Below are positions 1 to 6,024 of a DNA stretch of 8,289 bases, piece after piece (the first letter of the stretch is position 1; each line of letters begins with the position of its first letter). A model generated the notes under the pieces. The model worked only from the letters and a program-made list of their open reading frames with translations. It was not told the origin of the DNA and did no database searches. The position numbers were made by a program, and so were the translations under genes. Source of the DNA: an uncultured Collinsella sp. GTDB lineage: Bacteria > Actinomycetota > Coriobacteriia > Coriobacteriales > Coriobacteriaceae. The DNA lies in assembly GCA_900551655.1 (NCBI GenBank), contig URWM01000055.1:1-8289 (forward strand), written 5' to 3'.

Positions 1-37
1 GCCTTCGTCGGCAGCGTCAGATGTGTATAAGAGACAG
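1..37 (+). other. Nextera/Tn5 adapter remnant, left end (library artefact)
   Basis: Bases 5-37 match the Illumina Nextera read-1 adapter, which begins TCGTCGGCAGCGTC and ends with the 19-base Tn5 mosaic end AGATGTGTATAAGAGACAG at 19-37. Bases 1-4 (GCCT) fit the end of an i5 index; from memory one standard index ends AAGCCT. This is synthetic sequence, not genome; real DNA starts at 38. Any reading frame entering it (for example one starting MYKRQ) is an artefact. Confidence 0.98.
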
Positions 38-981
38 CGAACGGGGTCGGAAACCAGCAGGTCGGCCTCGCGGCGCTTGGAGGAATCGGTCGGATCCAGG
101 GCGGCGGAGGGGGCAGCGGCCATGGCGTCGGTAATGCCCTCGGAGAGGATGTTGAGCGCCAGGCAGGTGATCATGATGGCCAGGCCCGGGAACAGCGCCT
201 GCCACCAACGGCCGGCGAGCACGCCGCCGCGGGCGTCGGCGAGGATGTTGCCCCAGGTAGCGGTGGGCTCCTGGATACCAGCGCCGATGAAGGTCAGCGA
301 GGCCTCGAAGATGATGGCGTCGGCGACCAGGGTAACGGTGAAGACCATGATCGGGGCGATGCAGTTACGCAGAACATGCTTGATCAAAATCCACGGAGCC
401 TTGGCGCCGGAAACGATGACCGCGCGGACATAGTCCTCGCCGTACTCGGACACGATGTTGGCGCGCACGATACGGGCAATCTGCGGAGTGTACATAAAGC
501 CGATGGCGAAGATGATCGACGGCACGGAGTTGCCCAGGATGGAGACGAAGACGGCCGCGAGGGCGATGCCCGGGATGGACATGATGATGTCCAGGATGCG
601 CATGATCGCCTCGGAAACGGACTTGCGCGAAACCGCCGCGAGGGCGCCCACGACCGAACCGCAAACCAGAGCCATGGCGGTAGCACCGAAGCCGATGATC
701 AGCGAGTAACGGCCACCGTAAAGCATACGCGACAGGATGTCGCGGCCCTTATCGTCGGTACCGAAGATAAATCCATTGCCGGGAGCCTGGCGAGCCGTAA
801 AGATCTCGACCGGGCTATAGGGGGCAAGAAGGGGCGCCAGAATCGCAGTCAGGGCGACCAGCACCAACACGACGGCGGCAATCTTAGAAGACAGCGTCAT
901 CTTCTTCCAGCCACCGAGCTTGAGCCCCTTGGAGGCAGCCTTCTCGAGCTGCTCGGTTTGCTTCTCTCGAATCTTTACCAT
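38..981 (-). CDS. dppC: Peptide-type ABC transporter permease, DppC/OppC family (3' end cut by contig edge)
   Basis: Second membrane subunit of a peptide/nickel-type ABC importer; it pairs with the DppB-type subunit encoded upstream to form the inner-membrane channel. 314 whole codons are visible from ATG at 981; the frame then enters the adapter without a stop. The residue 72-94 region carries the DppC/OppC signature (FGTDDKGRDILSRMLYGG). The EAA loop that docks on the ATPase lies at about 179-206 (EYGEDYVRAVIVSGAKAP, then HVLRN). Hydrophobic helices are seen near 34-54, 93-117, 135-165, 209-233 and 260-282. The family core ends near residue 285 (normally D-A-L-D-P-R-like), so the last roughly 30 residues (AAAPSAALDPTDSSKRREAD...) are a polar tail and probably only a few residues are missing. 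The start lies 3 bases after the dppB stop, in the same frame, with only a weak AGGA 11 bases upstream, which suggests translational coupling. Substrate is inferred from family only. Confidence 0.93.
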
Positions 982-984
982 AAT

Positions 985-1941
985 CTACACCGTCCTGATG
1001 CGCGGGTTGATGAGCAGGTAGAGCATGTCAACCACGATGTTGATGATGATGAAGGCAAGAGCAACGACGATGACGACGCCCTGAACCAGGTTCGCCTCGT
1101 TGCCCTGAACGCCCTGCAGAATCGCGGTGCCCATGCCGGGGAGGTTGAAGATAACCTCGATGACGACGGCGCCGCCCATGAGGTAACCGATCTTAAGACC
1201 GAGGGTGGTGACCGGGGTGATCAGCGCGTTGCGAAGAACGTTGATGCCGACGACGACCTTCTCGGGAACGCCGGCGCCACGGGCCATGCGGACGTAGTCC
1301 TTGTCGAGTTCCTCGACCATGGCGGTACGCACGATACGAGTCATCTGACCCGTCAGCGGGAATGCCAGAGCGATAGCGGGCATGATCATACGTCCCAGAT
1401 AGCCAGCCGGGTTGGTGGTGAAGTGAGGCAGAGCACCCGATGCCGGAAGCACCTTAAGGTAGGAAGAGAACAGCAGGATCAACAGAACGGCAAGCCAGAA
1501 CGACGGGGTTGCCAAGCCGGCGATGGAGAAGACGCGGATCACTTGGTCCGGCCATTTATCGCGATACAGTGCCGCGATGACGCCGAGCAAAAACGAGACG
1601 ACCGCGCCGATGGCTAGACCGATGAAGGTCAGCTGCATCGTGACGGGCAGGGCCGTGGAGATGCGCTTGGCAACAGAGTTGCGAGCAGCACCATAGGTGC
1701 CCATGTCGCCATGGATCAAATCGCCCATATAGCGCACGTAGCGCACAGGCCAGGGGTCGTCCAGACCATACTTCTCATGGTACTCGGCAACCGCCTCGGG
1801 CGAGGCACCGTCACCCAACGCCGTGTAGGCGGGGTCGGTCTTGGAGAACGACATAAGGAAGAACACCAGGACGGTGACGCCCAATGCCATGATCGGCAGC
1901 GCCACAAGACGCCTTCCAATCAAACGTAGCAAGTTGTTCAC
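985..1941 (-). CDS. dppB: Peptide-type ABC transporter permease, DppB/OppB family
   Basis: First membrane subunit of the importer, complete at 318 residues, the usual family length (about 305-340). The N-terminus (NNLLRLIGRRLVALPIMALG) is the classic DppB opening: a short cytoplasmic arginine segment and then helix 1. A periplasmic stretch (about 35-95, with GDMGTYG) precedes five further helices. The EAA loop is at about 209-239 (EELDKDYVRMARGAGV, then NVLRN) and the late signature EVIFNLPGMG is at 262-271. I chose GTG at 1941 because AGGGGAG (1947-1953) sits 5 bases upstream and the protein then begins where homologues do. A TTG at 1974 would add 11 residues that overlap the ribosome-binding site. 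The gene follows the binding-protein gene by 157 bases containing hairpins and is followed by dppC after 3 bases. Dipeptide versus longer peptide or another solute cannot be decided from sequence alone. Confidence 0.95.
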   Translation of the reverse strand: MNNLLRLIGRRLVALPIMALGVTVLVFFLMSFSKTDPAYTALGDGASPEAVAEYHEKYGLDDPWPVRYVRYMGDLIHGDMGTYGAARNSVAKRISTALPVTMQLTFIGLAIGAVVSFLLGVIAALYRDKWPDQVIRVFSIAGLATPSFWLAVLLILLFSSYLKVLPASGALPHFTTNPAGYLGRMIMPAIALAFPLTGQMTRIVRTAMVEELDKDYVRMARGAGVPEKVVVGINVLRNALITPVTTLGLKIGYLMGGAVVIEVIFNLPGMGTAILQGVQGNEANLVQGVVIVVALAFIIINIVVDMLYLLINPRIRTV

Positions 1942-1946
1942 GTTCT

Positions 1947-1953
1947 CTCCCCT
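1947..1953 (-). promoter_or_regulatory. Ribosome-binding site deciding the dppB start
   Basis: On the minus strand AGGGGAG lies 5 bases before the GTG at 1941. It is a strong Shine-Dalgarno match and supports this GTG over the in-frame TTG 33 bases upstream. Confidence 0.8.
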
Positions 1954-1976
1954 TTCTTTTGTCGGTAGGACCAACT

Positions 1977-2004
1977 GGTATATGAGTACGGATACTCATT
2001 ACAA
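1977..2004 (-). promoter_or_regulatory. Candidate weak promoter for dppBC with a dyad in its spacer
   Basis: On the minus strand TTGTAA (2004-1999) and TATACC (1982-1977) are separated by 16 bases, each matching 4 of 6 bases of the sigma-70 type consensus. The spacer is almost entirely the palindrome ATGAGTA-TCCG-TACTCAT (1999-1982). It lies directly after the large hairpin at 2003-2036, so it could restart transcription of the permease genes. The match is weak and may be chance. Confidence 0.3.
1982..1999. repeat. 7+7 bp perfect inverted repeat upstream of dppB
   Basis: ATGAGTA and TACTCAT flank a 4-base centre. The sequence is a perfect dyad, so it could be a DNA operator or a small RNA hairpin. 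It is the last of four dyads between the binding-protein gene and dppB. No regulator is recognised. Confidence 0.6.
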
Positions 2005-2036
2005 GACCCGAGCGACATCGAGGTCGCCCGGGTCTT
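2003..2036 (-). terminator. Strong intercistronic hairpin (attenuator or partial terminator) between the binding-protein gene and dppB
   Basis: Arms 2003-2016 and 2023-2036 give a 14-pair stem in the minus-strand RNA, GC-rich at its core, with one G-U wobble (2011/2028) and a 6-base loop. The minus-strand tail after the stem is TTGTAATGAG, only partly U-rich, so read-through into dppB is likely. On the plus strand the tail TTTGTTTC is more U-rich, but that stem has an A-C mismatch. Hairpins here in transporter operons commonly stabilise the upstream binding-protein mRNA or lower permease expression; that role is inferred. Confidence 0.65.
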
Positions 2037-2049
2037 TGTTTCAACTATG

Positions 2050-2077
2050 AGGATACGGTCCCAACGACCGACATCCT
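2050..2077 (-). other. Two-part RNA hairpin after the binding-protein gene
   Basis: In the minus-strand RNA AGGAT pairs with ATCCT (outer) and CGGTC with GACCG (inner), with a 2-by-1 internal loop and a 5-base apical loop. It lies between the stop-codon hairpin at 2084-2099 and the large hairpin at 2003-2036. Confidence 0.5.
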
Positions 2078-2083
2078 GCATAC

Positions 2084-2099
2084 AGACTCAAGCGAGTCT
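2084..2099 (-). other. Hairpin overlapping the stop codon of the binding-protein gene
   Basis: AGACTC and GAGTCT form a 6-pair stem with a 4-base loop beginning at the last base of the TAA stop. It has no U-tract, so it is unlikely to terminate. It may protect the 3' end of the upstream message together with the next two hairpins. Confidence 0.45.
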
Positions 2100-3712
2100 T
2101 ACGCCTTGACGGTCGCAACGCCCCTGAAGGACATGCTCGTCGTACCGATGCCCTTGAAGCCATCGAGGGCCTCGCCGTTGGGCGCAGTGGACGGATCGTC
2201 CCAGGAAGCGGAAACGGTCTTGACGTGGACAACGGGGTACAGAACAGCGTTGTCGGCGATGATGTCGAAGCACTCGTTCCACTTCTTCTGCTGCTCGTCG
2301 CCCTCGGCGGCAAGAGCCTCGTCCATGAGACCGTGGAGCTTCTCCCACTCAGCGGACTCCTTCCACGGGCAACGGGTCTGCATCCAGACGTTGTCGCCAT
2401 ACCACCAGTTGAGCAGCAGGTCGGGGTCGGCGCCGAAGCAGGACGGATCGCCAGGGGCAAGGAGGATATCGTAGGCCTCGCCGCCGTCGATGGCAGCGTA
2501 GGTGGCCGGCGAGGTATCGGTCTGGATGGTCACATCGAAGCCGAGGGCGTCGAGGTCGTTCTTGACCTGAGCGGCCATGCCCTTGATCTGCTCATTGTCG
2601 GTGGTGCGCAGGGTGATGGCGCCCGGGGTGATGCCAGACTCTTCGATGAGCTTCTTGGCCTTCTTGGCGTCAGTCTTGTACACCGTGGAAGCCTCATGAT
2701 AGTTGGTGAAGCTCTTGGGCAGGTAGCAGCTGGCAGCGGTAGCAAGGCCGGCGAAGGTGTTGGTAATCATCTTCTCAGTGTCGAGCGCGTACATGACGGC
2801 CTGACGGACCTTGACGTTGTTCCAAGGCTCCTTGGCGACGTTAAACATGATGAAGCGGGTGCCGAAGCCCTGGACGTTGTCGATCTTGCAGCCAGCGCTC
2901 TCGAGCTGGTCGACGGCGTCAGCGGTGACGAGCTCCATAACGAGCGTGGAGCCCTCCTGCTGGGCGGTAACGCGAGCGGTGGGGTCGGTCAGGATGCTGT
3001 ACTGGATCTTCTCGTCCTCGGCAGCATACTCACCGTTGTACTCGGGGTTGGGAACCAGGGTGATCTCGGTATCGGAGATAGAGTCATACATCCAGGGGCC
3101 GGAGCCGATCGGCTGCTTGGCGCGATCCTCCTCGGCCTGGGTAGCCGGGGTAACGCGGATGATGGCCAGACGATCCTTGAGCAGGGAGAAGTTGGGGACC
3201 TTGGTCTTGACCGTTACAGTGCTGGCGTCCTTGGCCTCGATAGACTCGAAGGGCTGGAAGAACGGAGCATAGGTAGCGGAGGCAGCGCAAGCGGTGTAGG
3301 AGGCAACGACGTCGTCAGCGGTGACCTCGGTGCCATCGGAGAACTTGGCGCCCTTGCGGATGGTGACCTCGAAGGTAGTGTCGTCCACGGACTTGGGATC
3401 GTCGGTGGCGAGCTCGTTGAAGGTGCTGTAGTCGTGGTAATCGATGCCATAGAGGCCCTCGATGACGTGCCAGTTAGCACCCAGGCCCACAGCGGAGCCG
3501 GTGCTGGCGGGGTCGAAGCTGGACGGAGCGTAAGCGGAACCAGCGGTGATCACGCCGCCGCCACGGTTGGCGGAATCAGTGGAACCGGAAGCGGAACCTT
3601 CGTCGCTAGAGCTGCCACCGCAGCCGGTGAGACCAAGCCCTGCGACAGCAGCGACGCTGCCGGTGAGGCCGAGGAACGAACGCCTGGACATACCCTTGTT
3701 GATGATGGCCAT
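2099..3712 (-). CDS. Peptide-type ABC transporter substrate-binding lipoprotein (SBP_bac_5 family)
   Basis: Extracytoplasmic solute receptor that delivers its ligand to the DppBC-like channel encoded downstream. Complete at 537 residues, normal for family 5 binding proteins. The start at ATG 3712 follows AGGAG (3718-3722) by 5 bases; an upstream TTG at 3727 would swallow that site. The signal sequence has a twin-arginine-like SRRSFLG (9-15), a hydrophobic stretch and a lipobox LTGC with lipid-anchor Cys31, then a Ser/Gly/Asp linker (32-53). Family hallmarks follow: the segment FEVTIRKGAKFSDGTEVTADD at roughly 115-135, GSGPWMY near 208-214, and the FIMFNV...PWNNVKVRQAVMYALD block in the second half. 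Ligand class (oligopeptide, dipeptide or other) cannot be read from the sequence. The neighbours support an operon with dppB and dppC. It may be made in excess of the permeases because hairpins follow its stop. Confidence 0.95.
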   Translation of the reverse strand: MAIINKGMSRRSFLGLTGSVAAVAGLGLTGCGGSSSDEGSASGSTDSANRGGGVITAGSAYAPSSFDPASTGSAVGLGANWHVIEGLYGIDYHDYSTFNELATDDPKSVDDTTFEVTIRKGAKFSDGTEVTADDVVASYTACAASATYAPFFQPFESIEAKDASTVTVKTKVPNFSLLKDRLAIIRVTPATQAEEDRAKQPIGSGPWMYDSISDTEITLVPNPEYNGEYAAEDEKIQYSILTDPTARVTAQQEGSTLVMELVTADAVDQLESAGCKIDNVQGFGTRFIMFNVAKEPWNNVKVRQAVMYALDTEKMITNTFAGLATAASCYLPKSFTNYHEASTVYKTDAKKAKKLIEESGITPGAITLRTTDNEQIKGMAAQVKNDLDALGFDVTIQTDTSPATYAAIDGGEAYDILLAPGDPSCFGADPDLLLNWWYGDNVWMQTRCPWKESAEWEKLHGLMDEALAAEGDEQQKKWNECFDIIADNAVLYPVVHVKTVSASWDDPSTAPNGEALDGFKGIGTTSMSFRGVATVKA

Positions 3713-3717
3713 GTCTT

Positions 3718-3722
3718 CTCCT
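3718..3722 (-). promoter_or_regulatory. Ribosome-binding site of the substrate-binding protein gene
   Basis: AGGAG on the minus strand, 5 bases before ATG at 3712. It fixes this start over a TTG 15 bases further upstream. Confidence 0.8.
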
Positions 3723-3781
3723 ATCAATAGAGAATCTTACCCGGGAGCACCTAGACTTGCCCCCGCGCAACTTGCGGACGA

Positions 3782-3809
3782 TATATACCTTACCTACCGA
3801 CGAACCCAA
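3782..3809 (-). promoter_or_regulatory. Candidate promoter P2 of the transporter operon
   Basis: On the minus strand TTGGGT (3809-3804) and TATATA (3787-3782) are 16 bases apart. The -10 element is a good AT-rich match; the -35 matches only TTG. Transcription would start near 3775, giving a leader of about 60 bases before the ATG. It lies closer to the gene than P1 and downstream of the palindrome. Confidence 0.4.
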
Positions 3810-3848
3810 CTGAGGTGCCGCGCTCGGCGACCGATACATACATACGCT

Positions 3849-3871
3849 TGAACGGTATTTACTACCGTTCA
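3849..3871. promoter_or_regulatory. Operator-like 23-bp palindrome upstream of the transporter operon
   Basis: Half-sites TGAACGGTA (3849-3857) and TACCGTTCA (3863-3871) are perfect reverse complements around a 5-base centre. Length and symmetry are typical of a dimeric repressor site, and it overlaps the -10 of candidate promoter P1. As RNA it would also form a 9-pair hairpin but lacks a U-tract, so a terminator is less likely. No regulator gene is in the window and the motif matches no regulon I know. Confidence 0.55.
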
Positions 3872-3887
3872 CCGAATTCATTGACAA
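3859..3887 (-). promoter_or_regulatory. Candidate promoter P1 of the transporter operon
   Basis: On the minus strand TTGTCA (3887-3882, 5 of 6 to the -35 consensus) is followed after 17 bases by TAGTAA (3864-3859, 3 of 6). The -10 lies in the centre of the 3849-3871 palindrome, so a bound regulator would block it. The leader would be about 140 bases. Confidence 0.35.
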
Positions 3888-4029
3888 ATGATCCGACAGA
3901 CAGTATGTATCGACGAGGTGAGATATCAGTCTTCGTCAACCCGCAGGATAGCAGTGTTGTTCACCATGGCTAGTCAAACGTTTTAGCGTTAATAAAACCC
4001 GAAATCGGCAGGTAATCACCGCGAAACAA

Positions 4030-4052
4030 ATGATTGAAAATTGACCAATCAT
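4030..4052 (-). terminator. Possible weak terminator of uvrC
   Basis: About 25 bases after the uvrC stop, ATGATTG and CAATCAT form a perfect 7-pair stem with a 9-base loop, followed on the minus strand by TTGTTTC. The stem is AT-rich, so termination would be inefficient; it may be only a 3'-end structure. Confidence 0.35.
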
Positions 4053-4077
4053 GTATATCAGTTGTTTAGAAGCGCGT

Positions 4078-6024
4078 TTAGTTTTCGGATTGGTTGGCCG
4101 ATGCCTGGGCGCGTTCGGCATTCCATGCAACAAGTGCCTCGTGGACCGCTTTGGCGACATCAGCCGGAACGCCTCGAACTTCCGCAATCTCCTGCTCGCT
4201 TGCCGCGCGCAAACGCTTCATCGAGCCAAAATGGCGCATAATGGCACGTTTTCTGGTGGGTCCCACGCCCGGAACGTCGTCAAGCACCGAAACCGTCATA
4301 GCCTTATCGCGCAACTCGCGATGGAACGTAATCGCAAATCGGTGGGATTCATCGCGAACCTGCTTGATCAGATAAAGCGAAGCGGAGCCGGTCGGCAGCA
4401 CGACGGGAGTCTCGTCCCACGGCACGAAAACCTCCTCATCGGCCTTTGCCAAGCCACAAACTGGTATATCGAGACCGAGTGCCTCGAGTTGCTTAATTGC
4501 AGCGGTCAATTGCGGCTTGCCGCCATCGACTACGAGCAAATCGGGGCGCGAGCCAAAGCGCTCGTCCGCCATGCGCTCGGGAGCATAGCGACGCCCCAGA
4601 ACTTCGGACATCGATACGAAGTCGTTCGCCTCGTCCAATTCGGCCTGAATTTTAAAGCGACGATACTGGCCCTTGTCGGCACGGCCGTTGGTAAATACCA
4701 CCATCGAAGCGACGGTAAAGGTGCCGTGCAACGTCGAGATATCGAAGCACTCGATGCGCAACGGCGGCGCAGGCAGCGCCAGCGCACTTTCGAGCTCCAG
4801 GAGCGCCTGATTGGTGCGATCGTCAGCATACCCCGTGCGCATCATGTAGCGCATGAGGGCATGGCGCGCATTTTTGGAAGCCATATCGAGCAGGCGGTGC
4901 TTTTCGCCGCGCTGCGGCCTATGGAGATGGCAAGAGCGTTCGCGCTTGCCCGCAAGCCACTCCCCCAACGCTTCGGCATCCTCAAGCTCGACAGAGAGAT
5001 TGATCTCGGCTGGAATATCAGCCGTCTCGTCGTAATAGCGCTTAAGAAAGCCCGATTGAAGCTCTTCCTCGTCGACATCCAGGCCTTTATCGAGGATGAA
5101 CTCACAAGTTCGAACCGTTCGGCCCTCGCGAACGACAAAGACACAGGCGGCAGAGATAGTCTCTTCGCGATAGAAGCCGATGACGTCGATATCGACGCTT
5201 GATGGAAAAACGACCTGTTGGCGATCGTCCAGGCCCCTAATGACTTCCAGGCGACGCTTGACGCGCGCCGCACGCTCAAAATCGAGCGTCTCGGCTGCCT
5301 CCATCATCTCGGACGTAAGCTCGTCGACGACATCCTTGCGATGGCCCGACAAGAAACGTTCGACACGCTTGACGTTCTTGGCATAGTCGGCAGGGGAAAT
5401 CGCGCCGACGCATGCGCCCGGCCCGCGCCCGACATGGTAGTCAAAGCAGGGACGCCCGTTTTGCGCGCAAATCATATTGACGATGTCTTCTTCGCCCTTA
5501 TGAGATTTGACGATGCGGCGGCAGCGGCGCCATTCCGCACAGGATGCCGAGCAAATAGGAATGACCTTGCGTAGCGTATCGATGGTCTCACGCGCCGCAC
5601 GACTATCGGTATAGGGGCCAAAATAGCGCGTGCCGGGCTTATGGCGCTCGCGCGTGTATTTAATAGCGGGAAATAGATCGCTTTTAGTGATGGCGATAAA
5701 GGGATAGCTTTTATCGTCTTTGAGATCGACGTTAAAGTACGGATGGTACTGGCCAATCAGATTGCGCTCGAGCACCAATGCCTCGTGCTCGGTCTCCACC
5801 ACGATATAGTCGAAGCTCGCCACCAGCTGCATCATGAGCGGGATCTTTTGACGCTCGTCCTGCAGCGTCACGTATTGACGCATACGGGCACGCAAGTTTT
5901 TTGCCTTGCCCACATAGATGACATCGCCCTTGGCATCTTTCCAAAGGTAGCAGCCGGGTTGCGTGGGAACGCGCGAAACCTGCTCGGCAAGTGTTGGAAT
6001 GTTGTCGTGACCTGCCACGCGCAC
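4078..6024 (-). CDS. uvrC: UvrABC system endonuclease subunit C (excinuclease UvrC)
   Basis: Makes both incisions around a DNA lesion in nucleotide excision repair, in the cytoplasm with UvrA and UvrB. Complete, 648 residues (family about 590-650). Domains in order: GIY-YIG nuclease for the 3' cut (about 18-100; GCY at 24-26, VIYVGKAKNLRAR at 35-47, E86, N98); a cysteine-rich segment (158-205); a UVR helix pair that binds UvrB (about 234-266); an RNase-H-like nuclease for the 5' cut with D428 (ECFDIS), D500 (VVDGGK) and H561 (RDESHR), all present; and a C-terminal helix-hairpin-helix DNA-binding pair (about 580-632; DDVPGVGPTRKRA, VRGVPADVA). The GTG at 6024 directly abuts the murJ TAG in the same frame; a GTG at 6018 with AGGTG just upstream is an equally good start. 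Odd point: the cysteine region differs from the E. coli pattern (see findings). Probably co-transcribed with murJ. Confidence 0.97.
   Translation of the reverse strand: MRVAGHDNIPTLAEQVSRVPTQPGCYLWKDAKGDVIYVGKAKNLRARMRQYVTLQDERQKIPLMMQLVASFDYIVVETEHEALVLERNLIGQYHPYFNVDLKDDKSYPFIAITKSDLFPAIKYTRERHKPGTRYFGPYTDSRAARETIDTLRKVIPICSASCAEWRRCRRIVKSHKGEEDIVNMICAQNGRPCFDYHVGRGPGACVGAISPADYAKNVKRVERFLSGHRKDVVDELTSEMMEAAETLDFERAARVKRRLEVIRGLDDRQQVVFPSSVDIDVIGFYREETISAACVFVVREGRTVRTCEFILDKGLDVDEEELQSGFLKRYYDETADIPAEINLSVELEDAEALGEWLAGKRERSCHLHRPQRGEKHRLLDMASKNARHALMRYMMRTGYADDRTNQALLELESALALPAPPLRIECFDISTLHGTFTVASMVVFTNGRADKGQYRRFKIQAELDEANDFVSMSEVLGRRYAPERMADERFGSRPDLLVVDGGKPQLTAAIKQLEALGLDIPVCGLAKADEEVFVPWDETPVVLPTGSASLYLIKQVRDESHRFAITFHRELRDKAMTVSVLDDVPGVGPTRKRAIMRHFGSMKRLRAASEQEIAEVRGVPADVAKAVHEALVAWNAERAQASANQSEN

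Larger units (their letters stand above)
3832..3912. repeat. 10+10 bp inverted repeat flanking the operator-like palindrome
   Basis: CGATACATAC at 3832-3841 recurs as its exact reverse complement GTATGTATCG at 3903-3912. The 61-base gap contains the 3849-3871 palindrome and candidate promoter P1. The arms are not centred on the inner palindrome (centres about 3872 versus 3860). They could be paired sites for a regulator that loops DNA, or could pair in RNA; function unknown. Confidence 0.5.
3713..4077. other. 365-base intergenic region between uvrC and the transporter operon
   Basis: No convincing gene. On the minus strand it holds, in order of transcription, an AT-rich hairpin after uvrC (4030-4052), an inverted repeat with arms at 3903-3912 and 3832-3841, a 9+9 bp palindrome at 3849-3871, two candidate promoters (3859-3887 and 3782-3809) and the leader of the binding-protein gene. 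Composition is more AT-rich than the genes, as expected for a control region. No tRNA, riboswitch or small RNA was recognised. Confidence 0.7.

Noticed and set aside
376..1617. Long plus-strand open frame opposite dppC/dppB
   Set aside because: Antisense to well-supported permease genes; its translation is Asp/Arg/His-rich low complexity, typical of the complementary strand of GC-rich genes.
2225..3730. Long plus-strand open frame opposite the binding-protein gene
   Set aside because: Gly/Val/Leu-rich antisense shadow in the codon-matched frame, with no recognisable domain or ribosome-binding site.
3757..3770. TTGC-6-GCAA hairpin in the leader of the binding-protein gene as a riboswitch or attenuator
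   Set aside because: Only four pairs, no U-tract and no match to any riboswitch architecture I know.
3881..3909. Plus-strand promoter TTGACA-17-TATGTA
   Set aside because: The -35 is perfect but the -10 matches only three bases, and nothing downstream on the plus strand is a convincing gene. The hexamer also overlaps the better-placed minus-strand TTGTCA.
3918..3986. Short plus-strand frame of about 22 codons in the intergenic region
   Set aside because: No convincing ribosome-binding site at its GTG, no similarity to a leader peptide and no regulated gene after it.
4000..4012. CCCGAAATCGG next to TTTTATT as a uvrC terminator
   Set aside because: The stem would be only 3-4 pairs with a very small loop, too weak; the 4030-4052 hairpin is a better though still weak candidate.
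4051..5202. Plus-strand open frame opposite uvrC
   Set aside because: UvrC is complete with all catalytic residues on the other strand; the antisense product has no recognisable motif.
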